From Rathayibacter oskolensis (GTDB taxonomy: Bacteria; Actinomycetota; Actinomycetes; Actinomycetales; Microbacteriaceae), in the NCBI RefSeq assembly GCF_900177245.1, contig NZ_FXBM01000003.1, forward strand, positions 62,001-126,000: a DNA stretch of 64,000 nt, given 5' to 3'. Of the stretch, positions 58,641 to 64,000 are shown piece after piece. The notes under the pieces are model-generated. The model saw nothing but the letters and a program-made list of their open reading frames with translations. It was not told where the DNA came from and made no database searches. The position numbers and the translations under genes are program-made. Each line of letters starts with the position of its first letter. The stretch's first letter is position 1.

Positions 58641-60656
58641 TCAGCCGATCAGCACCGCGAAGCCCTCGGCGGGCAGCGTGACGGAGGCGCCCGACACCGC
58701 GGCCGACTCGCTCACCAGCACGCCGTCGGACGAGTAGACGCGCACCGTCCCGGCGCCGCCCAGCGTCGTGGTCTGCTGCGACGCGGTCGAGTTGCGCACC
58801 AGCTCCGTGCGCCCGCCGTCGCCTCCGATCACGAGGCGCGAGACGGCGGGACGCACTAGCAGGGCGTCGAGCTTCGTCTCGCCGCTCAGCGCCCGCACCT
58901 CGACGGTGGTCGCGCCGGCGGGCACGGTCCGGCGCAGCTTCTGCGGCAGCAGGGCGCCCGAGGCGTCCGTGATCCCCTGCTCGCCGACCGTGCTCTTCAG
59001 CAGGTCGAGCGGTCGGCGACCCGTGTTCCACAGGCTGAGCGGAGTGGTCTCCGTCCCCTTCTCGACCCGCCAGGTCACGGCCTCGACGGCACGCTCCTGC
59101 GCGGAGGAGCCGATCTCGATCGTCGCCGAGCGGCGCCAGTTCGAGAGCGACAGGTACGAGCCGCTCCAGCCGGACTCGCCGGTCCAGGCCGACTCCGGAG
59201 TCACGACCGTGCCTCCCCGAGCGGTCTCGGCCTCGACCAGCTGGAGACCGTCGCGGCTCTGCTGGGTCGCGACGGACTGCGCGCGCTCGGCCAGCTCGGG
59301 CCGCTCGTCGAGCGCGATCATCGCGAGCAGACCGTGGATGGTGCTCTCGGCGCCGCTGTTGCGATTGACGCTGCCGTCGGCCTGCACGCCGTCGAAGGTG
59401 ACCCCGGTCGCGGAGTCGTAGACCGGAGCGCCACTGCCGTTCAGCCCGAAGAACCAGGCGCCCTGGATCCCCGCGAGATCGGTGTAGGCGCTCGACCCGG
59501 TGGCGTCGGCGAGGGCGAGCGAGTTCTGCAGGCGCGAGTCGGCACCGTAGGCGATCTGCACGCGGTCGGTCGGAGTCGGGTTCCAGCCGTTGTCGGGACC
59601 ACCGGCGGTCAGCAGCTCGGGCGCGAAGCGCGAGGCGTCGACGACGGCGGGCTCGAGCAGGGAGGCGTCACCGAGGGCCTGCGAGGACTCGGCGAGACCG
59701 GCGGCCATCTGCGACGACCACGAGTGCCAGAGCGAGCGCGACTTCGCCCACGGCAGGATCGCGCCGTACGGCCACGAGGTGGTGTCCGCCTCCGTCGTGG
59801 TGCGCGCGAGCGCGGCGACGCCCTCGGCGAGCTTGGCGGTGCTGTCGCGCACGGCGGCGTCGTCGGGGGCGGCCCCGACGTACGCCGAGAGGCCGAGGAG
59901 CGCCTCCGCGGTGGCGTCGGCGCCGTCGACGATGAGCCAGGCGGGGACGTCGACACCGTCGGCGACGGAGTACTCGCCGTAACGGGTCAGGACCTCGCGG
60001 TCGACGGCGGAGACGCTGAGCTGGAGGCGCTCCTGCAGGAAGGCGGCGAACTCGGGGTCGTCGTCGCGGAACGCCGCGTAGCCCTCGCCGAACGCCCAGA
60101 GGCTCCTGGCGAGCCAGTAGCTGTCCTCGGAGTCGCTCGGATCGGGCAGCTCGACCGGCTCGGCGCTCGGGTTGAGGTCGCCGTCGGGCTGCATCCACAG
60201 CACCACGTTCCCGGCGTCCTCGCCGTCGGTGGTCTGGAAGTAGGCGAGGGCGCGCAGGGTCTCGTAGGCGCGGTCGCGGCTCGCCGTCGAGCCGGTCTGC
60301 TGCCAGTGGCGGAGGTAGACGACGGCGGCGCGCGAGATGTCGTCGGTGTTGTAGGCGCCCTGCGCCCAGTCTCCGGTCGCAGGGTCGAGCGCTCCGCCCC
60401 CGACGCGCTCGAACGTGCCGCCGTCGCGGGCGTCCGCGTAGGTCCACGGCATCACCAGCTCGGGCTCCTCGGCGAGGCGGTAGGTGGTGTGACCCGGCTG
60501 GGGCTCGGGAGTCGCGGTGTCGAGGAGGAAGTCGAGGTGCGCGGTGTTGGCCAGCGGGGTCGCGGCCTGCGCGGGAGTCGCGCCGAGGGCGAGGCCCCCG
60601 GCGATCAGGGCGGTCGCGGCCAGGGCGGCCGCCGATCGTGTTCTCAGGTTCGTCAT
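58641..60656 (-). CDS. secreted (alpha/alpha)-barrel-like protein of a carbohydrate locus
   Basis: The 671-residue protein has a Sec signal peptide (about 1-33, ending in TPAQA). A long helical domain follows (about 40-460) with YLRHWQQTGSTASRDRAYETL, SYWLARSLWAFGEGYAAF and SRSLWHSWSSQMAAGLAESS, reminiscent of the alpha-toroid of glycoside hydrolases and phosphorylases. The C-terminal part (about 480-671) is beta-rich and carbohydrate-binding-like (GWSGSYLSLSNWRRSATIEI). No catalytic residues can be named. The ATG follows GGAGAG. It lies behind a GH130-like enzyme and sugar permeases and may degrade the extracellular polymer they use. Confidence 0.72.
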   Translation of the reverse strand: MTNLRTRSAAALAATALIAGGLALGATPAQAATPLANTAHLDFLLDTATPEPQPGHTTYRLAEEPELVMPWTYADARDGGTFERVGGGALDPATGDWAQGAYNTDDISRAAVVYLRHWQQTGSTASRDRAYETLRALAYFQTTDGEDAGNVVLWMQPDGDLNPSAEPVELPDPSDSEDSYWLARSLWAFGEGYAAFRDDDPEFAAFLQERLQLSVSAVDREVLTRYGEYSVADGVDVPAWLIVDGADATAEALLGLSAYVGAAPDDAAVRDSTAKLAEGVAALARTTTEADTTSWPYGAILPWAKSRSLWHSWSSQMAAGLAESSQALGDASLLEPAVVDASRFAPELLTAGGPDNGWNPTPTDRVQIAYGADSRLQNSLALADATGSSAYTDLAGIQGAWFFGLNGSGAPVYDSATGVTFDGVQADGSVNRNSGAESTIHGLLAMIALDERPELAERAQSVATQQSRDGLQLVEAETARGGTVVTPESAWTGESGWSGSYLSLSNWRRSATIEIGSSAQERAVEAVTWRVEKGTETTPLSLWNTGRRPLDLLKSTVGEQGITDASGALLPQKLRRTVPAGATTVEVRALSGETKLDALLVRPAVSRLVIGGDGGRTELVRNSTASQQTTTLGGAGTVRVYSSDGVLVSESAAVSGASVTLPAEGFAVLIG

Positions 60657-60762
60657 TGAACTCTCCGGTCGTGGGTGGTGGTCGGGGTGGGTGGTCGAGG
60701 GACCGCGGCTGGTCGAGCGGTCGCGGCTGTGGTCGGGGTGCGACCCGGGGGACCGCGAGAGT

Positions 60763-60804
60763 CCAGGAGTTGTCGCGTTCGGTGTCGACTGCGACAACTC
60801 TTGG
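60763..60804. repeat. long palindromic repeat copy
   Basis: The unit CCAGGAGTTGTCGC...GCGACAACTCTTGG has a GTTCGGTGTCGACT centre, which keeps the stem but differs from the other loci. It is one of two copies, 84 bp apart, between the secreted protein gene and the GH130-like gene. Confidence 0.75.
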
Positions 60805-60846
60805 ACAGTCGGGAGAGGCGAGAGCGACCCGGGGGACCGCGAGAGT

Positions 60847-60888
60847 CCAAGAGTTGTCGCGTTCGGTGTCGACTGCGACAACTCTTGG
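60847..60888. repeat. long palindromic repeat copy with perfect 18-bp arms
   Basis: With its flanks this copy has exact inverted arms GAGTCCAAGAGTTGTCGC and GCGACAACTCTTGGACTC, the longest perfect stem of the family. The 14-base centre is identical to that of the copy at 60763, suggesting a recent local duplication. Confidence 0.8.
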
Positions 60889-60929
60889 ACTCTCGCCGCC
60901 TGCAGTACGGCCACGAGGTCAGCGAGCGG

Positions 60930-62009
60930 TCAGTCCGCCGTGCGCAGCAGGCGGGCGACGCCGATCTTCGAGTCGGCCATGCCGTAGAAGACGAAGTGCA
61001 CGCCGTCGATCTCCTCGATGGCCGTCGGGAAGACGACGTTCGGGACGATGCCGCCCCGCTCGTCCTCGGTCTCGGGCGCGAGCAGCGGCTCGGTGCTGCG
61101 GGCGATGACCTTCGAGGGGTCGTCGCCGTCGAGGATCATCGCGCCGGCCGCGTAGTTCACGTTCTTCTGCTGTGCGAACGCGTTGTCGATGACTCCGGTG
61201 ACCCCGTGATGGATGACGAGCCATCCCTCCGGGACCCTCAGCGGAGCCGGGCCTCCCCCGATCTTCAGCTCCTCGAAGGGGAACTCGGGCCCGGCGAGGA
61301 AGCGGTGCCTCGTCCACCGGGTCAGGTTCGCGAGGTCGCGATCGACCTCGGCGACCGGCACGTAGCTGATCCACATGCTCTGCCGCGGGTCGTCGACCCC
61401 CGCCGGGAGGCGGATGCCCTGGCCGGGCGCCGTCTCGCTGAGATCCCACATCGGCCGGTGCAGCACCGCGAAGCAGCGCGTCCCGTCGGGTGCGGTGACG
61501 ATCTCGGGGAAGAACACCGTGTCCTTGTTGTGGAACAGTCCGAGATCGATGTCGAGTGCGTCGTCGTAGGCGAAGGTGACCGGTCCGAGCCTGCGCCAGT
61601 CGCGCAGATCCTCCGACACCGCCATCGCGGTGCGCGGGCCGAGCGGGCCGTAGGCGACGTAGGTCATCACGTGCAGCCCGAGCGCCTCGATGAAGGTGAC
61701 GCGCGGGTCCTCGACTCCCGAGTGCCCGGCGCCGCGCTCGAAACCGCGGTCGGGCGCCAGCACGACGCCCTCGCGCTCGACGCCGACGGGCACGCCGTCC
61801 TCGATCAGCACCCGGGCGAGGCCGACCCGCGAGACGTTGCCGGCGGCGACCATCCGGGGCAGGAGGTACAGCTCGCCGTCGGGACCGCGGCCGCTGCCCG
61901 GGTTGAGCACCCCCTCGACCTCGAGCGCGTCGCCGAGGAGGGGTTCCATCACGATCCCCGCTCGCTCGAGACGGTAGGGGACGGTGGTGAGGGTCGTTTC
62001 CATGGTCAT
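60930..62009 (-). CDS. GH130-like glycoside phosphorylase/hydrolase
   Basis: The 359-residue protein has the five-bladed propeller pattern of the GH130/GH43-like family and the GH130 signature GVEDPRVT (about residue 95), where the Asp is the proposed proton donor. Other typical blocks are ARVLIEDG, LHVMTYVAYGPLGPRTAMAVSEDLRDW, NKDTVFFPE and VFPTAIEEIDGVHFVFYGMAD. GH130 enzymes phosphorolyse or hydrolyse beta-mannosides. The ATG overlaps the upstream permease stop (ATGA), so the enzyme is co-translated with its transporter. Confidence 0.85.
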   Translation of the reverse strand: MTMETTLTTVPYRLERAGIVMEPLLGDALEVEGVLNPGSGRGPDGELYLLPRMVAAGNVSRVGLARVLIEDGVPVGVEREGVVLAPDRGFERGAGHSGVEDPRVTFIEALGLHVMTYVAYGPLGPRTAMAVSEDLRDWRRLGPVTFAYDDALDIDLGLFHNKDTVFFPEIVTAPDGTRCFAVLHRPMWDLSETAPGQGIRLPAGVDDPRQSMWISYVPVAEVDRDLANLTRWTRHRFLAGPEFPFEELKIGGGPAPLRVPEGWLVIHHGVTGVIDNAFAQQKNVNYAAGAMILDGDDPSKVIARSTEPLLAPETEDERGGIVPNVVFPTAIEEIDGVHFVFYGMADSKIGVARLLRTAD

Positions 62010-62923
62010 CCTTTCACTCCGGATCCGAGATCGGTCGAGACGAAGTAGCGCTGGAACACGATGAACAGCACCACGACGGGGGCTGCGAGCACGACGGCGC
62101 CCGCGAGGATCGCCCCGAACGGGTTGTCGGTCGACGACGCGACGTTCGAGATGTAGTTGGCCAACGACACGGCGAGCGGCTGCAGCGACGCGTCCTTGGT
62201 GATGAGGAAGGGCCAGAGGAACTCGTTCCACGGGCCGATGAAGGTCAGCAGCACGGCCGTGACCAGTGCGGGGCGCACCAGCGGCAGAGCGATGGTCCAC
62301 AGCAGCTTGATCTCGCCGGCGCCGTCGATGCGAGCGGCCTCGAACAGCTCCTTGGGCAGCTGCAGGAAGTACTGCCGGAAGATGATCACCGCCGTGGAGT
62401 TGATCGCGAACGGCAGGATCATGCCGAGGTGGCTGTCGGCGAGCCCGTAGTCGCGCGCGATCAGCACGTAGAGCGGGATCTGCAGCAGCTGGAACGGGAT
62501 GACCTGCACCAGCAGGGCGAGCGCGAAGACCGCGTTCCGTCCGCGCCACTGCAGCATCGCCAGCGCGTACCCGGCGAGGACGCCGAACACGATGGTGCAC
62601 AGCAGCACCCCGCCGGTGAAGATCCCGGAGTTGACGAGACCCGTGAGCAGGCTGATCCGCTCGTTGACGTTGACGTAGTTGTCGAGCGTCAGGTTCCCCG
62701 GCTCGGGCAGTGCGCCCGCGAGGGTGGGATCGGGATCCGTCTGGAGTGACCCGATGACCATGTAGTAGAAGGGGAACAGGAAGACGATCGCTCCGAGCCC
62801 CAGCACCGTGCCCCGCAGGATCACCTGGAATCGGCTCGTGCCGACGGGGCGGCGGCGACCCGCCTGCTTCTCGGTCTCGGCGACCAGAGGGGCGGCCCCT
62901 CCGGCGCTCAGCTGCGCGGTCAT
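62006..62923 (-). CDS. carbohydrate ABC transporter permease (MalG-like)
   Basis: The 305-residue protein has a 30-residue hydrophilic start, six membrane segments and the EAA loop EAARIDGAGEIKLLWTIALP (about residue 205). It ends STDLGSGVKG. It overlaps both the first permease gene upstream and the GH130-like gene downstream by 4 bp. Confidence 0.92.
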   Translation of the reverse strand: MTAQLSAGGAAPLVAETEKQAGRRRPVGTSRFQVILRGTVLGLGAIVFLFPFYYMVIGSLQTDPDPTLAGALPEPGNLTLDNYVNVNERISLLTGLVNSGIFTGGVLLCTIVFGVLAGYALAMLQWRGRNAVFALALLVQVIPFQLLQIPLYVLIARDYGLADSHLGMILPFAINSTAVIIFRQYFLQLPKELFEAARIDGAGEIKLLWTIALPLVRPALVTAVLLTFIGPWNEFLWPFLITKDASLQPLAVSLANYISNVASSTDNPFGAILAGAVVLAAPVVVLFIVFQRYFVSTDLGSGVKG

Positions 62924-63879
62924 GAGTTCCTCTCCCCGGCGAAGCGGTTCTGCAGGTAGGCGATGATCAGGACGCCGATGACCAGCACGACGCCGATCGC
63001 CGAGGCCACGTCGGGCTGCCCCTGCTGGATCCCCAGCTGGTACATCAGCAGCACGGGCGAGGCCGAGGCCCCGTTGGGTCCGCCGCCTCCGGTGAGGAGG
63101 TAGGGCTCGGTGAACAGGTTCGCGCCGGTCACCGTCGAGATCAGCAGCACCAGCAGCGTCGCCGGTCGCACGGTCGGCACGGTGACCGAGAGGAACTGCC
63201 GCACCTTCCCGGCTCCGTCCATCGACGCCGACTCGTACAGCTCCTTCGGCACGTTCTGCAGCGCGGCGAGGTACAGCAGGATGTAGAACCCGAGCTGCTT
63301 CCACGTCACGTAGATCGCGATGATCGGCATGGCGAGCTGGTCGTTGATCAGCCACGACGGGTTCGGCGCGAGCGGCCCGAGCAGGCTGTTGACCAGCCCG
63401 TTCCCGTTGAAGAGGAAGAGCCAGACCGCGACGACGGCGACGCTCGCCGAGACGTAGGGCACGTAGAAGCTCACCCGGAGGAACGTGCGCAGGTGCACGA
63501 CCTTGTCGAGCGCCGAGGCGAGCAGCAGCGCGAGGATCACGGTCAGCGGCACGTTGATCACCAGGAAGATCCCGATGTTGCCGAACGAGCGGATGACCTG
63601 CGGGTTCGAGAACGCGGTGACGAAGTTCTCGAAGCCCACGAAGGGGCGCTCGACCTGCACTCCGGGAGCGGCGAAGAAGAAGTCGTGGAAGGCGATGTAG
63701 ATCGAGTACCCGACCGGGAACGCGAAGACCGCGAGCACGAAGACCAGGTAGGGGCTCCCGAAGAGCAGCCCGAGCGGCTGGGGCCCGAGGACGCGGCGGA
63801 GCAGACTCCGCTTCGCGCCGGGCCCCGGGGCCCCGGCGCCGGTGGGCGTCGGGGCCTCGGAGGCGGTGACGGCGGTCAT
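62920..63879 (-). CDS. carbohydrate ABC transporter permease (MalF-like)
   Basis: The 319-residue protein has a Pro/Gly-rich start of about 35 residues, six membrane segments and the EAA loop ESASMDGAGKVRQFLSVTVP (about residue 220). It precedes the MalG-like permease and follows the binding protein gene after 7 bp. Confidence 0.92.
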   Translation of the reverse strand: MTAVTASEAPTPTGAGAPGPGAKRSLLRRVLGPQPLGLLFGSPYLVFVLAVFAFPVGYSIYIAFHDFFFAAPGVQVERPFVGFENFVTAFSNPQVIRSFGNIGIFLVINVPLTVILALLLASALDKVVHLRTFLRVSFYVPYVSASVAVVAVWLFLFNGNGLVNSLLGPLAPNPSWLINDQLAMPIIAIYVTWKQLGFYILLYLAALQNVPKELYESASMDGAGKVRQFLSVTVPTVRPATLLVLLISTVTGANLFTEPYLLTGGGGPNGASASPVLLMYQLGIQQGQPDVASAIGVVLVIGVLIIAYLQNRFAGERNS

Positions 63880-63886
63880 GTCAGGG

Positions 63887-64000
63887 TCACTGCTGGCCGG
63901 CGAGTCCGGTGACGGTCTCGGCCGCTCCGTCGAGGGCCGTCTTCACGTCGCCCTCGCCGAAGATCACGGTCTCGCCCCAGGCGTCGCGGATCGCCTGCAG
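63887..64000 (-). CDS. C-terminal end of an extracellular sugar-binding protein (partial)
   Basis: The visible 37 residues end in TALDGAAETVTGLAGQQ, preceded by WGETVIFGEGDVKTALDG. This helix with the Ala-rich end is the usual C-terminus of SBP_bac_1 sugar-binding lipoproteins. It lies 7 bp in front of the permease gene, in the order binding protein, MalF, MalG. The gene continues past the window edge. Confidence 0.75.
   Translation of the reverse strand: MQAIRDAWGETVIFGEGDVKTALDGAAETVTGLAGQQ

Noticed and set aside
1-64000. tRNA, rRNA, insertion sequence or prophage remains
   Set aside because: No cloverleaf, ribosomal RNA segment, transposase or integrase sequence was recognised on either strand.

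Overview
The window is 64 kb of very GC-rich DNA with strong C/G bias at third codon positions, many GTG starts and many 4-bp ATGA/GTGA overlaps. Gene content (Asp23/Gls24 proteins, UAAP-type urea/guanidine carboxylase cluster, many sugar ABC transporters, a secreted metzincin with Ig-like repeats) fits a chromosomal region of an actinobacterium, most likely Microbacteriaceae (Rathayibacter/Curtobacterium/Clavibacter relatives). That placement is inferred from protein character, not from a marker gene. No rRNA, tRNA, CRISPR array, transposase, prophage or origin was seen.

Layout. 1-3.6 kb: an envelope-stress locus with an Asp23/Gls24 protein, an AraC regulator, and a sigma factor followed by two more Asp23-type proteins; the sigma factor seems to start at a non-canonical ATC codon. 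3.7-6.3 kb: a Tat-exported repeat protein divergent from an AraC regulator. 6.4-7.9 kb: divergent metallo-beta-lactamase-fold hydrolase and cyclase-family hydrolase. 8-17.9 kb: a nitrogen-scavenging cluster made of a sodium:solute symporter, a TetR regulator, two DUF1989 proteins, a biotin-dependent urea/guanidine carboxylase and an allophanate hydrolase whose C-terminal domain is a separate gene. The TetR gene is flanked by two arrays of long palindromic repeats. 18-21.7 kb: a frameshifted nuclease-like gene and small membrane or propeller proteins.

21.8-35.2 kb: a peptide/amide-type catabolic region, almost all on the minus strand, with a Dpp/Opp-like ABC transporter (one permease fused to its ATPase), three amidohydrolase-superfamily enzymes, a cysteine hydrolase and a cytidine-deaminase-like protein, followed by an MFS exporter and a FadR-type GntR regulator. 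A palindrome of the form ATTGGATCCAAT recurs upstream of the GntR gene, of the transporter operon, of the 32.4-kb operon and between the hydrolases at 7.2 kb, which suggests one regulon. 35.3-37.5 kb: a Phd/RelE-type toxin-antitoxin pair, a small membrane protein and a MerR regulator. 37.6-40.9 kb: a 1,099-residue secreted metzincin.

41.1-45.9 kb: a LacI-controlled sugar ABC transporter with three LacI-type operators around a clear -35/-10 promoter. 46.1-58.6 kb: a GntR regulator divergent from a ten-gene operon for uptake and oxidation of a sugar acid or related compound (dehydrogenase, ABC transporter, CoA transferase, crotonase, lactonase-like amidohydrolase, RraA-like aldolase, FAH-family hydrolase/dehydratase, D-2-hydroxyacid dehydrogenase, aldehyde dehydrogenase), closed by a strong hairpin. 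58.6-64 kb: a carbohydrate locus with a secreted barrel-type protein, a GH130-like enzyme, two sugar permeases and the end of their binding protein, cut by the window edge.

The most unusual structural signal is a family of about 42-45-bp palindromes (ten copies at four loci) with compensating base changes in both arms, arranged at a 105-bp period in the largest array.
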